In this document: positions 18,088-26,816 of the stretch, piece by piece
How the letters are laid out: every line of letters starts with the position of its first letter
Numbering within the stretch: position 1 is the stretch's first letter
Origin: Phaeobacter porticola
GTDB taxonomy: Bacteria > Pseudomonadota > Alphaproteobacteria > Rhodobacterales > Rhodobacteraceae
Direction: 5' to 3'
DNA: 64,000 nt
NCBI RefSeq assembly: GCF_001888185.1
Contig: NZ_CP016364.1
Span: forward strand, 1,240,001 to 1,304,000
Notes under the pieces: model-generated
Told to the model about the DNA's origin: nothing
The model's input: the letters and a program-made list of their open reading frames with translations, nothing else
Database searches by the model: none
Position numbers and translations under genes: made by a program

Positions 18088-18663
18088 ATGAAACGACTAT
18101 GTGCCTTGCTGGTTTGGTTACTAAGCGCTGTGCCCATCTTGGCAGCGGAGCTGGGCGATGATGGCCTGCATAAGGCCCCCTGGATGCGAGAGACCTTCAA
18201 GGATCTGCGTGAGGATCTGGAAGAGGCCAACGCCGAGGGCAAGCGGCTGGTCCTATTTTTTGAACAGCGTGGCTGTATCTATTGTACCAAAATGCACGAA
18301 GAGGTGTTTTCGACGCCGGATGTTGGCGGTTACATCGCTGAGAATTTCTTCGTTGTGCAGCTCAATCTTTATGGCGATATCGAAGTCACGGATTTCGATG
18401 GCGAGGTCTTGTCGGAAAAGGACATGGCGCGAAAATGGAGCATTCTGTTCACGCCTACGATGATGTTTCTACCACCGGACGTTCCAGAGGTTCCGGCACC
18501 GCAAGCCGCTGTTTCAATCATGCCGGGTGCCTTTGGGGTTGGGACCACGCTGGATATGTTTACATGGGTGAAGGAAGAGCGTTACGCGCTTGATAGCGGT
18601 GAAGATTTTCAAAGGTATCACGCCCGCCGCATTCAGGAACGTGACAATGGCTCGGCTGACTGA
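18088..18663 (+). CDS. soxW: Periplasmic thioredoxin SoxW
   Basis: An exported thioredoxin-fold protein (191 aa) with a signal peptide (MKRLCALLVWLLSAVPILAA) and the redox motif C63-I-Y-C66 in EQRGCIYCTKMHEEVF, followed by the cis-Pro loop ILFTPTMMFLPP. SoxW receives electrons from SoxV. A good Shine-Dalgarno (GGGAGGAT) precedes the ATG, 46 bases after the soxV stop. The order soxV-soxW before soxX is the classical Paracoccus arrangement. Confidence 0.9.
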   Translation: MKRLCALLVWLLSAVPILAAELGDDGLHKAPWMRETFKDLREDLEEANAEGKRLVLFFEQRGCIYCTKMHEEVFSTPDVGGYIAENFFVVQLNLYGDIEVTDFDGEVLSEKDMARKWSILFTPTMMFLPPDVPEVPAPQAAVSIMPGAFGVGTTLDMFTWVKEERYALDSGEDFQRYHARRIQERDNGSAD

Positions 18664-18729
18664 GTCCGACAGCTACAAGGTGCTGGACGGGCCAAAATCA
18701 TCTGCTAAGCCGTGCGGCTGATTGTGATG

Positions 18730-18749
18730 AAATTCAAATTAATGAATTT
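18730..18749. promoter_or_regulatory. Putative SoxR operator before soxX
   Basis: AAATTCAAATTAATGAATTT is a perfect palindrome with seven-base arms and matches ATTC-N8-GAAT exactly. It sits in the soxW-soxX gap, 84 bases before the soxX start, so soxX probably has its own SoxR-controlled promoter. Confidence 0.75.
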
Positions 18750-18833
18750 GATGTTGCGTTGGGCGGGGGAGGTCGCCTAGGGTAACCTCCAGCGAAGCAC
18801 GCCACAAGCGCGTGACAGCGAATGGGAGGAAAC

Positions 18834-19310
18834 ATGAAGCAAATATCTCTGACACTGGCAGCCTGTCTGGTCGGGACAGTTGCGCTCGCCACTGAGATCG
18901 CGCCGAAAGACGTCGCCTTTGATGAAGATGGTACCGTTGCTATCTCGCTGAGCGGTGTGGCGGGGGACGCCGCCAATGGCGCCCTGCTGGCAGGTGACAA
19001 ATCCAAAGGTAACTGCGTGGCCTGCCATCAGCTCACTGCGCTGAGTGATGTGCCGTTCCACGGCGAGATCGGCCCGACATTGGATGGCGCTGGCAGTCGC
19101 TGGAGCGAAGCTGAGCTGCGCGGACTTGTTGCCAACGCCAAAATGACATTCGACGGTACCATGATGCCCGCCTTCTATAAGGTCGATGGTTTTATCCGTC
19201 CGGGCGACGCTTACACCGGTAACGCAGGCACCGAACCGTTGCCGCCAATCCTGACTGCTCAGGAAATCGAAGATGTGGTCGCATTCCTTGCGACCCTGAA
19301 AGAAGACTGA
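18834..19310 (+). CDS. soxX: Sulfur-oxidizing cytochrome c SoxX
   Basis: SoxX (158 aa) is the small cytochrome c subunit of SoxAX, which attaches thiosulfate to the SoxY cysteine oxidatively. Seen here are a signal peptide (MKQISLTLAACLVGTVALAT), one heme site C61-V-A-C-H65, and a Met-rich loop DGTMMPAFYKV carrying the likely axial Met. The ATG at 18834 is preceded by GGGAGGAAAC. The in-frame ATG four codons earlier is part of that ribosome site and is rejected. It starts the structural soxXYZABCD block. Confidence 0.94.
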   Translation: MKQISLTLAACLVGTVALATEIAPKDVAFDEDGTVAISLSGVAGDAANGALLAGDKSKGNCVACHQLTALSDVPFHGEIGPTLDGAGSRWSEAELRGLVANAKMTFDGTMMPAFYKVDGFIRPGDAYTGNAGTEPLPPILTAQEIEDVVAFLATLKED

Positions 19311-19361
19311 CGCTCAAAGACCGGGATCTTTTTGCGCCATCAACGTCAAAGGAGACATAAG

Positions 19362-19778
19362 ATGGAGTTCTCACGTCGCGACACCCTTGGTCTTGGCCTC
19401 GGGGCCGCTGTTCTGACCATGTTGCCCCTGCGTGTCGCTGCCGCCGCCGAGGATCGGATTGCCGAATTCACCGGTGGGGCGGAGATGGCGGATACCGGGC
19501 TAACGCTGACCGCGCCGGAAATCGCCGAAAACGGCAATACCGTACCGATTGAGGTCGATGCCCCTGGTGCCATCGCCATTATGGTTCTGGCCACCGGCAA
19601 CCCGACCCCCGGTGTTGCCACCTTTGGCTTTGGTCCTCTGGCGGCCAGCCAGTCTGCATCAACCCGGATCCGCCTCGCAGGCACCCAGGATGTGGTGGCG
19701 ATTGCGAAAATGGCCGACGGTAGTTTTGCCAAGGCCAGCGCAACCGTCAAAGTCACCATTGGCGGCTGCGGCGGCTAA
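19362..19778 (+). CDS. soxY: Sulfur carrier subunit SoxY
   Basis: SoxY (138 aa) carries the sulfur substrate covalently on a Cys in its C-terminal GGCGG tail, here the last residues (IGGCGG, C136). A twin-arginine signal (SRRDTLGLGLGAAVLTMLPL) exports it, with SoxZ as a passenger in the Tat hitch-hiker manner known for Paracoccus. The start at 19362 follows AAGGAGAC. The body has the expected immunoglobulin-like sequence (NGNTVPIEVDAPGAIAIMVL). It lies 50 bases before soxZ. Confidence 0.96.
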   Translation: MEFSRRDTLGLGLGAAVLTMLPLRVAAAAEDRIAEFTGGAEMADTGLTLTAPEIAENGNTVPIEVDAPGAIAIMVLATGNPTPGVATFGFGPLAASQSASTRIRLAGTQDVVAIAKMADGSFAKASATVKVTIGGCGG

Positions 19779-19827
19779 GCGTGAACCGAAAGTCAGGTTC
19801 GCCACATAGGAATCAGGAGTTTACGAC

Positions 19828-20157
19828 ATGGCATCCGGTGTAAAACCCCGCGTCAAAGTCCCCAAAAAAGCAGCCGCTGGTGAAGCGGTAACCATCAAGA
19901 CGTTGATCAGCCACACCATGGAAAGCGGTCAGCGTAAGGACAAGGAAGGCAATGTCATTCCACGGTCGATCATCAATCGCTTTACTTGCGAATTCAACGG
20001 TCAGTCCGTTGTTGATGTTGCTATGGAACCTGCCATTTCCACCAACCCGTATTTCCAGTTCGACGCTACCGTCCCCGAAGCGGGCGAATTCGTCTTTACA
20101 TGGTACGACGACGACGGGTCGGTCTACACGGAACAAAAACCGATCGCGATCGGCTGA
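19828..20157 (+). CDS. soxZ: Sulfur carrier subunit SoxZ
   Basis: SoxZ (109 aa) forms the SoxYZ heterodimer and supports the swinging SoxY arm. The family signatures AVTIKTLISHTMESGQRKD and IINRFTCEFNGQSVVDV are clear, and the length is standard. There is no signal peptide, consistent with export bound to SoxY. It follows soxY by 49 bases in the same direction and precedes a hairpin before soxA. Confidence 0.96.
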   Translation: MASGVKPRVKVPKKAAAGEAVTIKTLISHTMESGQRKDKEGNVIPRSIINRFTCEFNGQSVVDVAMEPAISTNPYFQFDATVPEAGEFVFTWYDDDGSVYTEQKPIAIG

Positions 20158-20181
20158 TCCCTTCCGGATCCACAGGCAAGC

Positions 20182-20206
20182 GCCCTGTCCGGGATACCGG
20201 GACGGG
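20182..20206 (+). other. Hairpin between soxZ and soxA
   Basis: An imperfect stem (GCCC and GTCC paired with GGGAC and GGGC around a GATA loop) lies 25 bases before soxA. No T run follows, so it is more likely a processing or stability element separating the abundant carrier genes from the cytochrome gene than a terminator. Confidence 0.4.
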
Positions 20207-20230
20207 CGACCACCCAAGGGAGGAAACAAC

Positions 20231-21082
20231 ATGAACAATAAGGCAATCACCGCAATTGCCATGGCGATGGCTTTGCCTGTCGCCGCTTTTGCTGATGCAG
20301 ATGATGACACGCTGGTCGTCAACGAAGAGATCGAGATGGTCACTAAGACCGCAGCGCCGGCGCATGTCTCCGATGTGATGGATGATGTGGTGTCGGGCTG
20401 GCATTTCCGTTCGGACGAGACGCAAGCGTTACAAATGGATGATTTTGAAAACCCTGCAATGGTCTTTGTTGATCAGGCCATGGACAGCTGGTCCAAGGTT
20501 GAGGGCACTGCTGAAAAATCCTGCGCTTCGTGTCATGCTGATGTTGAGGAGAGCATGGCAGGTGTGCGTGCGGTCTATCCAAAGTGGAATGAGACAGCAG
20601 GCGAAGTCCGGACCCTCAACATGCAGATCAATGACTGCCGAGAGAACCAGATGGGCGCCGAGAAATGGAAATACTCTGGTGGCAAGATGGCGGCTATGGA
20701 GGCCTTGATTTCGGTCCAGTCGCGCGGAATGCCCGTGAATGTGGTGATCGACGGTCCTGCCCAGTCCACGTGGGAACAGGGTAAAGAGATGTACTACACC
20801 CGCACCGGTCAACTGGAGCTGTCTTGCGCGAACTGCCATGAAGATAACTATGGCAATATGATCCGTGCCGACCATCTGAGCCAAGGCCAGATCAACGGCT
20901 TTCCGGTCTATCGTCTGAAAAACACCAAGCTGAATACAGCCCATGCACGGTTCAAGGGCTGCGTGCGCGACACCCGCGCCGAAACCTACAAACCCGGCTC
21001 TGCCGAGTTTGTCGCGCTTGAGCTTTATGTGGCGTCGCGCGGCAATGGGTTGTCCGTCGAAGCACCGTCTGTGCGCAACTAA
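20231..21082 (+). CDS. soxA: Diheme cytochrome c SoxA
   Basis: SoxA (283 aa) is the catalytic subunit of SoxAX. The signal peptide is MNNKAITAIAMAMALPVAAFA. Two heme sites are present, C98-A-S-C-H102 and C199-A-N-C-H203, so this is the diheme form. The active-site Cys that ligates the second heme as a persulfide is C244 in RFKGCVRDTRAET. The ATG at 20231 follows AAGGGAGGAAACAAC; the open frame extends upstream through the intergenic hairpin, which is not coding. It belongs to the rightward sox operon between soxZ and soxB. Confidence 0.95.
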   Translation: MNNKAITAIAMAMALPVAAFADADDDTLVVNEEIEMVTKTAAPAHVSDVMDDVVSGWHFRSDETQALQMDDFENPAMVFVDQAMDSWSKVEGTAEKSCASCHADVEESMAGVRAVYPKWNETAGEVRTLNMQINDCRENQMGAEKWKYSGGKMAAMEALISVQSRGMPVNVVIDGPAQSTWEQGKEMYYTRTGQLELSCANCHEDNYGNMIRADHLSQGQINGFPVYRLKNTKLNTAHARFKGCVRDTRAETYKPGSAEFVALELYVASRGNGLSVEAPSVRN

Positions 21083-21133
21083 ACACTGCTGCCCTGCATC
21101 AGACATGATGTGGGGCGCGGTTCTGGCTATTTA

Positions 21134-21149
21134 ATTCAAATATGCGAAT
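21134..21149. promoter_or_regulatory. Putative SoxR operator before soxB
   Basis: ATTCAAATATGCGAAT matches ATTC-N8-GAAT exactly. It lies 33 bases before the soxB start, in the soxA-soxB gap, and shares the run ATTCAAAT with the soxX site. Confidence 0.7.
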
Positions 21150-21181
21150 ATATCGTATGATTCTAGTAGGAAGATGAACCC

Positions 21182-22879
21182 ATGATCTCGCGGCGTGATT
21201 TCTTGCAAGTCTCCATGGCGGCTTCGGCCCTGGTTGGCACGTCTGGTTTTGGCAATTGGGGGCGGCTTGCTGCGCAGCAGCGTCTGACCCAGGATCAGCT
21301 TTTGCAGTTTGATACCTTTGGCAATATCAGCCTGATCCATGTCACCGATATTCACGCACAGCTGAAACCGATCTTTTTCCGCGAACCTTCTGTTAATCTT
21401 GGCGTTGGTGGCAACAAAGGTGCGGTACCGCATATCACGGGGGCCGATTTTCGGGCGGCCTACGGGATTGAAGACGCTAGCCCCGCAGCTTATGCGCTGA
21501 CCTACGATGACTTCACGTCTCTGGCACAGGGCTATGGTCGGGTGGGCGGGCTTGATCGTGTCTCTACCATTATCAACGCCATCCGTGCAGACCGCCCTGA
21601 TGCATTGTTGTTGGATGGTGGTGACACCTGGCATGGGTCCTACACATGTCATCAGACCGCTGGTCAGGATATGGTCAATGTGATGAACGCGCTGAAGCCG
21701 GATGCAATGACCTTTCACTGGGAGTTCACTCTGGGATCAGACCGGGTCAATGAGATTGTCGAGGGATTACCCTTTGCAGCACTTGGCCAGAATATCTTTG
21801 ACGCGGAATGGGATGAACCAGCAGAGCTGTTCAAACCATATAAATTCTTTGATCGCGGCGGCTCTAAGGTTGCGGTGATCGGCCAGGCATTTCCGTACAT
21901 GCCAATCGCCAATCCGGGCTGGATGTTCCCGGAATACTCTTTTGGTATTCGCGACGAGCATATGCAGGCTATGGTGGACGAGGTGCGTGCAGCCGGGGCC
22001 GATGTCGTGGTGGTCCTGTCCCACAACGGTTTTGATGTAGATAAGAAAATGGCCAGCGTTGTCGGCGGAATCGACGTAATTTTGTCTGGGCACACCCATG
22101 ATGCGTTGCCTGAGCCGGTGCTGGTGGGCAAGACGCATATCGTGGCCTCCGGGTCTAACGGGAAATTTGTTTCCCGCGTGGATCTGGATGTGCGTGACGG
22201 CCAGATGATGGGGCTGCGTCATAAGCTGATCCCGGTGTTTTCAGACGTCATTGCGCCTGATCCGGTCGTCAGTCAGCTGATCGACGAACAGCGCGCGCCC
22301 TATGAAGCAGAGCTTGCCGAGGTGATTGGTCAGACTGATACGCTGCTCTATCGTCGTGGCAATTTCAACGGAACCTGGGATGATCTGATCTGCGATGCGC
22401 TGCTGAGCGAACGGGAGGCTGATATCGCCCTGTCGCCCGGGGTGCGCTGGGGGCCTTCCTTGTTGCCCGGTGACGACATCACGCGCGAAGATATCTGGAA
22501 CGTCACCTCAATGAGCTATGGCGCGGCCTATCGCAATGAAATGACGGGCGAATTCCTCAAGGTTGTGCTGGAAGATGTCGCTGACAACATCTTCAACCCG
22601 GATCCTTATTACCAGCAGGGCGGCGATATGGTGCGTGTTGGCGGCATGGGCTACCACATCGACATCACCAAGCCGCAGGGCGAACGGATCACCAATATGA
22701 CCCTGCTCAAGACCGGTGAGGCGATCGATCCATCCAAAACTTACATCGTCTCGGGGTGGGCCAGTGTCAACGAAGGCACCGAAGGGCCGCTGATCTGGGA
22801 CGTGGTCGAAGATCATATCCGCAAAATGGGCACTGTGACCCTTGCGCCGAACACTTCCGTGCAGGTGTCGGGCGCCTAA
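21182..22879 (+). CDS. soxB: Thiosulfohydrolase SoxB
   Basis: SoxB (565 aa) is the dimanganese hydrolase that releases sulfate from SoxY-bound thiosulfonate in the periplasm. A Tat signal (MISRRDFLQVSMAASALVG) is present, as required for export of the folded metal enzyme. Metal-binding motifs of the 5'-nucleotidase-like fold are HVTDIHAQLKP (about 52-62), LLDGGDTWHGSYTCHQ (about 141-156), MTFHWEFTLG (about 179-188), VLSHNGFD and LSGHTHDALPEP. The length is standard. It is preceded by its own SoxR-type palindrome, so it may be transcribed separately from soxA. Confidence 0.96.
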   Translation: MISRRDFLQVSMAASALVGTSGFGNWGRLAAQQRLTQDQLLQFDTFGNISLIHVTDIHAQLKPIFFREPSVNLGVGGNKGAVPHITGADFRAAYGIEDASPAAYALTYDDFTSLAQGYGRVGGLDRVSTIINAIRADRPDALLLDGGDTWHGSYTCHQTAGQDMVNVMNALKPDAMTFHWEFTLGSDRVNEIVEGLPFAALGQNIFDAEWDEPAELFKPYKFFDRGGSKVAVIGQAFPYMPIANPGWMFPEYSFGIRDEHMQAMVDEVRAAGADVVVVLSHNGFDVDKKMASVVGGIDVILSGHTHDALPEPVLVGKTHIVASGSNGKFVSRVDLDVRDGQMMGLRHKLIPVFSDVIAPDPVVSQLIDEQRAPYEAELAEVIGQTDTLLYRRGNFNGTWDDLICDALLSEREADIALSPGVRWGPSLLPGDDITREDIWNVTSMSYGAAYRNEMTGEFLKVVLEDVADNIFNPDPYYQQGGDMVRVGGMGYHIDITKPQGERITNMTLLKTGEAIDPSKTYIVSGWASVNEGTEGPLIWDVVEDHIRKMGTVTLAPNTSVQVSGA

Positions 22880-22912
22880 GCCCGGCATCCGCCAAAAAAA
22901 TTTACACTGATG

Positions 22913-22930
22913 AATTCACGAAAGTGAATT
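22913..22930. promoter_or_regulatory. Putative SoxR operator before soxC
   Basis: AATTCACGAAAGTGAATT is a perfect palindrome with seven-base arms around GAAA and contains ATTC-N8-GAAT exactly. It lies 25 bases before soxC. As RNA it would also form a short hairpin, but no T run follows, so an operator is preferred. Confidence 0.7.
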
Positions 22931-22955
22931 TTTCGATGTAAGGAGACATTCAGAG

Positions 22956-24227
22956 ATGACTGACAAACCGAAGCAAACCAGCCCCTCACGCCGCCAGTTT
23001 CTGACTGGTGCTGCGGCGGTCGGGGCAGGGGCGGTGACGGGCCGCTCGGCTAAGGCTGCGACGCCGGATCCCCTAATCACCGAGGTGCAGGACTGGGCCT
23101 CTGGTCTGGGGGACGGAGTGGATGCAACGCCCTATGGCTTGCCCATTGAGTATGAGGCCGATGTGGTCCGGCGCAATGTGGAGTGGTTGACGGCGGATAC
23201 CATCTCGTCAATCAACTTCACGCCGATTCACGCGCTGGACGGCACCATCACGCCGCAGGGTTGCGCGTTTGAGCGGCATCATTCTGGCGCGATTGAGCTG
23301 CGCAAGGAAGGCTACCGGCTGATGATCAACGGGCTGGTCGATACCCCCTTGGTGTTCACCTATGCGGATCTGGAGCGTTTCCCGCGCGAAAACCGGGTGT
23401 ATTTTTGCGAATGCGCGGCGAATTCCGGTATGGAATGGGCCGGCGCGCAGCTGAACGGCGCGCAGTTCACCCATGGCATGATCCACAACATGGAATATTC
23501 CGGCGTGTCATTGCGGACTTTGCTGGAGGAAGCGGGCGTAAATCCCGCTGGAAAATGGGTCTATGTCGAGGGCGCTGATGCGTCCTCGAACGGGCGCTCG
23601 ATCCCGCTGGAAAAGGCAATGGACGATGTTCTGGTCGCGTTTAAGGCCAATGGCGAGGCGCTGCGCAAGGAACACGGCTATCCGGTGCGTCTGGTAGTGC
23701 CGGGCTGGGAAGGTAACATGTGGATCAAGTGGCTGCGCCGCATCGAGGTGACGGAAGGTCCGATTGAAAGCCGCGAGGAGACGTCGAAGTACACTGATAC
23801 CTTGGCCGACGGAACCAGCCGCAAATGGACCTGGGAGATGGACGCAAAATCCGTCGTGACCAGCCCTAGCCCGCAATCGCCAATTAAGCATGGTGTTGGG
23901 CCGCTGGTGATTAGCGGTCTGGCCTGGTCGGGCCGTGGTGCGATCACCGGTGTCGACGTGTCGGTGGATGGTGGCAAGAGCTGGACCGAGGCACGGCTGG
24001 CGGCTCCCGGCACCGACAAGGCTTTGACGCGCTTTTACCTCGATATCAACTGGGACGGTTCCGAAATGCTGCTGCAAAGCCGTGCGCGCGATGCGTCGGG
24101 CTATGTGCAGCCGACCAAAGCGCAGTTGCGCGAGGTGCGGGGTCTCAATTCTATCTATCACAACAATGCCATCCAGACCTGGTGGGTCAAGACAGATGGG
24201 GAGGCTGAAAATGTTGAAGTTTCCTAA
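22956..24227 (+). CDS. soxC: Sulfane dehydrogenase molybdenum subunit SoxC
   Basis: SoxC (423 aa) is the molybdopterin subunit of SoxCD, which oxidises the SoxY-bound sulfane sulfur by six electrons. It has a Tat signal (SRRQFLTGAAAVGAGAVTG) and the sulfite-oxidase fold with the pterin-binding segment GCAFERHHSG (about 102-111) and the Mo-ligand Cys region FCECAANSGMEW (C151 or C153). The C-terminal dimerisation domain starts near ISGLAWSGRGAITGVDVSVD. It overlaps soxD by 17 bases, so the two subunits are co-translated. Its presence predicts complete oxidation without sulfur globules. Confidence 0.95.
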   Translation: MTDKPKQTSPSRRQFLTGAAAVGAGAVTGRSAKAATPDPLITEVQDWASGLGDGVDATPYGLPIEYEADVVRRNVEWLTADTISSINFTPIHALDGTITPQGCAFERHHSGAIELRKEGYRLMINGLVDTPLVFTYADLERFPRENRVYFCECAANSGMEWAGAQLNGAQFTHGMIHNMEYSGVSLRTLLEEAGVNPAGKWVYVEGADASSNGRSIPLEKAMDDVLVAFKANGEALRKEHGYPVRLVVPGWEGNMWIKWLRRIEVTEGPIESREETSKYTDTLADGTSRKWTWEMDAKSVVTSPSPQSPIKHGVGPLVISGLAWSGRGAITGVDVSVDGGKSWTEARLAAPGTDKALTRFYLDINWDGSEMLLQSRARDASGYVQPTKAQLREVRGLNSIYHNNAIQTWWVKTDGEAENVEVS

Positions 24228-25266
24228 GGTTATCACAGCAGCTTTTCTGGCCTTGGTGTTGGCTTTGCCTGCAAGCGCTGAGAAACTCGGCCTTGGCCGC
24301 CCGGCGTTACCGGTGGAAATCGCTGCCTGGGATCTGGACGTCGCCCCCGATGGAACCGGCCTGCCGGAAGGATCGGGCGATGTGTTCACCGGCGAAGAGA
24401 TCTTTGCCGAGAAATGCGCCGTCTGCCATGGTGATTTTGCCGAAGGTGTGGGCAACTGGCCTAAACTGGCTGGCGGGCAGGGGACGCTTGACCATGATGA
24501 CCCGCTGAAAACGGTAGGCAGCTATTGGCCGTATCTCTCGACCACCTGGGATTATGTGAATCGCTCTATGCCCTTTGGCGACGCGCAGTCACTGACCCCG
24601 GATGAGGTCTATGCCATCGTCGCCTATATCCTCTATTCCAACGATCTGGTGGAGGACGATTTTGAATTGTCCAAGGCCACATTTACGGATGTTGAGCTGC
24701 CCAATACGGATGGGTTTATCATCGACGACCGCCTGGAGGCCGAGGCGCATTTCTGGACCGATGAGCCATGTATGGCCAACTGCAAGGACAGCGTCGAAAT
24801 CACTATGCGCGCGCGGGTTCTCGATATCACACCAGAGGTAGAAGTGACCAAGGCCACAGCGGCTGAGGCAGAAGCAGACATGGAGAGGGCAGAGGAACCT
24901 GCCGCTATTGCCCCTGCTGAGGAGGCCGTCGTGGTGCTGGACGCAGAACTGGTCTCCAAAGGCGAGAAAACCTTCAAGAAATGCAAATCCTGTCATCAGG
25001 TTGGTGAAGGGGCGAAGTCCAAAACCGGACCGGTTCTGAACAACATCATTGGCGCGTCTGCTGGCAATGTTGAGGGCTTTCGCTACTCAAAAGCGATGAA
25101 AGCGGCCGCTGCGGATGGCTTGATTTGGAATGAGACGGAAATGGCGGCTTTTCTTGCGAAGCCCAAGAAATACATGAAGGGCACCAAAATGTCTTTTGCC
25201 GGGCTCAAGAAAGACGCCGAGATTGACGCGGTGATCGCCTATCTGCGGTCCGTTTCTGGCCGGTAG
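24211..25266 (+). CDS. soxD: Diheme cytochrome c SoxD
   Basis: SoxD (351 aa) takes electrons from SoxC. The ATG at 24211 follows GGGGAGGCTGAAA and directly starts a signal peptide (ITAAFLALVLALPASA). The first cytochrome domain carries C69-A-V-C-H73 (plus a C-terminal part with CMANC, 187-191). An Ala/Glu-rich linker (about 211-242) leads to a second class I cytochrome c with C258-K-S-C-H262 and KYMKGTKMSFAG with the axial Met. Two-domain SoxD is the Paracoccus-type form. It is the last sox gene; soxE, soxF and soxG homologues do not follow. Confidence 0.94.
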   Translation: MLKFPKVITAAFLALVLALPASAEKLGLGRPALPVEIAAWDLDVAPDGTGLPEGSGDVFTGEEIFAEKCAVCHGDFAEGVGNWPKLAGGQGTLDHDDPLKTVGSYWPYLSTTWDYVNRSMPFGDAQSLTPDEVYAIVAYILYSNDLVEDDFELSKATFTDVELPNTDGFIIDDRLEAEAHFWTDEPCMANCKDSVEITMRARVLDITPEVEVTKATAAEAEADMERAEEPAAIAPAEEAVVVLDAELVSKGEKTFKKCKSCHQVGEGAKSKTGPVLNNIIGASAGNVEGFRYSKAMKAAAADGLIWNETEMAAFLAKPKKYMKGTKMSFAGLKKDAEIDAVIAYLRSVSGR

Positions 25267-25290
25267 TCCCTACTGTTTCCGCAATGCCTG

Positions 25291-25316
25291 CACCCCTGAT
25301 CGCCGAATCGGGGGTG
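25291..25316 (+). terminator. Probable terminator of the sox operon
   Basis: The stem CACCCCTGAT / ATCGGGGGTG (ten pairs with one G-T) closes a six-base loop 25 bases after the soxD stop. The following T stretch is weak (TTAT), so efficiency is uncertain. Confidence 0.55.
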
Positions 25317-25448
25317 TTATGGTCAGGGCACGTGACCCCGTGGCCACAGTAGGCAGATGTTGCGCAGAGATAAGCCCGAACACCCTCTTGTTTTGGCGCC
25401 GACCTTCGACTAGCTACGCCGGTTCTTTCTCAGCAACAGGTGCCTTTC

Positions 25449-26699
25449 ATGACCCATCCCAACACCCTAGGTATCGATTTTGGCACGTCGAATTCGGCTG
25501 CCGGTGTTGCCGTGAATGGCCATCCGTGGTTGGTGCAGGTAGAGCCGGGCGAAACCACGCTACCCACAGCTGTTTTTTTTGACGTTGACAGCCGCAAGAT
25601 GGTGATTGGCAGGCGTGCGACGCGAGCATTGATCAACGGCGACGAGGGGCGGTTTATGCGTGCGCTCAAAAGCCTGCTCGGCACGCCTCTGATGCACGAG
25701 AAACGCCGCCTAAACGGTGAACTGGTGGATTTCGTGACTATTGTCGCGCGGTTTCTGGCAGAGCTGAAGGCCCGCGCGGAAACCGCCACCAGTCAGACCT
25801 TCACCCATGCGCTGTCCGGCCGTCCGGTACTGTTCCACAGCAAAGATGCTGCCCGCAATGCGCAGGCAGAGGTGGATCTGCGGGCCTGCTACATCGCCGC
25901 TGGCTTTGAGGAGGTGCGCTTCATGCTTGAGCCAGAGGCGGCCCTGCGCTCGGCGCGAGTTCACCCCGGTATCGGCCTGATTGTCGACATCGGCGGCGGC
26001 ACCTCGGACTTCACCGCGTTTGAGCAGGCTGCAGAGGGCACGACCCGCATTCTGGCCTCACACGGTGTGCGTCTTGGCGGGACAGATTTCGACCGGCAGC
26101 TCAGTATCGATCACGTCATGCCGCTTCTGGGGCGGGGCAGCGCCATTCGCAACAGCTTCGGTGGTGGCAGCCTGCCAGCGCCCAATCGGTTGTTCAATGA
26201 TCTGGCGACATGGCAGATGATCCCTTTCCTCTACGCCGCGGATAGCCGCCGCGCCGCACAGGATCTGGCGCGCAATGCCGAAGAGCCAGAGAAGTTGGCC
26301 CGTCTGGTGTCGGTGTTGGAGGATGAATTGGGCCATGATCTCGCCTTTGCGGTTGAGCGGGGCAAAATTGCGGCCAACCAGCCGGGAGAGCATAGTGCGG
26401 TGATTGATCTGAAAGTACTGGAACGGGGTCTGTCTGTGCCGCTGGCTGCTGAGGGTCTTCAGCGCAGCCTTGCCGACGATATCGCCGAGATCACCGCTTG
26501 CGCCCGGGAAACCCTGCGCCGCGCCGACCTGCGCGACGAGCAGGTTTCGCGGGTGGTGCTGGTGGGCGGCTCAGCCCTGTTGAGGGGCGTACAACAGCAG
26601 ATGCAGCAGCTTTGCCCAAAGGCGGAGCTGTACACCGAAAATGCGATGACGGCGGTGGCGGATGGTCTGGCGCTGGCTTCAGGCAGCGCCTTTGCCTGA
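25449..26699 (+). CDS. Short Hsp70-family (YegD-like) protein
   Basis: The product (416 aa) is an actin-fold ATPase related to the Hsp70 nucleotide-binding domain: TLGIDFGTSNSAAGVAV is the phosphate-1 loop, IGLIVDIGGGTSDFTAFE the phosphate-2 loop, and RVVLVGGSALLRGVQQQM the adenosine motif. The length ends at the ATPase domain, so the peptide-binding domain of DnaK is missing, as in E. coli YegD. A role as chaperone-like regulator is inferred only from family. I start at the ATG at 25449; a GTG three codons earlier is possible. It follows the sox operon but a terminator-like hairpin separates them. Confidence 0.85.
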   Translation: MTHPNTLGIDFGTSNSAAGVAVNGHPWLVQVEPGETTLPTAVFFDVDSRKMVIGRRATRALINGDEGRFMRALKSLLGTPLMHEKRRLNGELVDFVTIVARFLAELKARAETATSQTFTHALSGRPVLFHSKDAARNAQAEVDLRACYIAAGFEEVRFMLEPEAALRSARVHPGIGLIVDIGGGTSDFTAFEQAAEGTTRILASHGVRLGGTDFDRQLSIDHVMPLLGRGSAIRNSFGGGSLPAPNRLFNDLATWQMIPFLYAADSRRAAQDLARNAEEPEKLARLVSVLEDELGHDLAFAVERGKIAANQPGEHSAVIDLKVLERGLSVPLAAEGLQRSLADDIAEITACARETLRRADLRDEQVSRVVLVGGSALLRGVQQQMQQLCPKAELYTENAMTAVADGLALASGSAFA

Positions 26700-26816
26700 G
26701 CGCGGGTAAGGGCATCAACACGCACAAGGGGGAAAAACGCCGATCCTGCGACTGGTTTTGATGCAGAAATCAGCTAGACTGAACACCCACTTCCCAAGCG
26801 TTGGACCCAGGTTTTT

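Noticed and set aside
19952-20230. N-terminal extension of soxA through soxZ
   Set aside because: It would overlap soxZ and a hairpin; the signal peptide and ribosome site define the start at 20231.
24082-24210. N-terminal extension of soxD inside soxC
   Set aside because: The signal peptide begins at the ATG at 24211 after a strong ribosome site.
25267-25439. soxE, soxF, soxG or soxH after soxD
   Set aside because: The next genes are an Hsp70-like protein and a lytic transglycosylase; no flavocytochrome or further Sox protein is encoded in the window.
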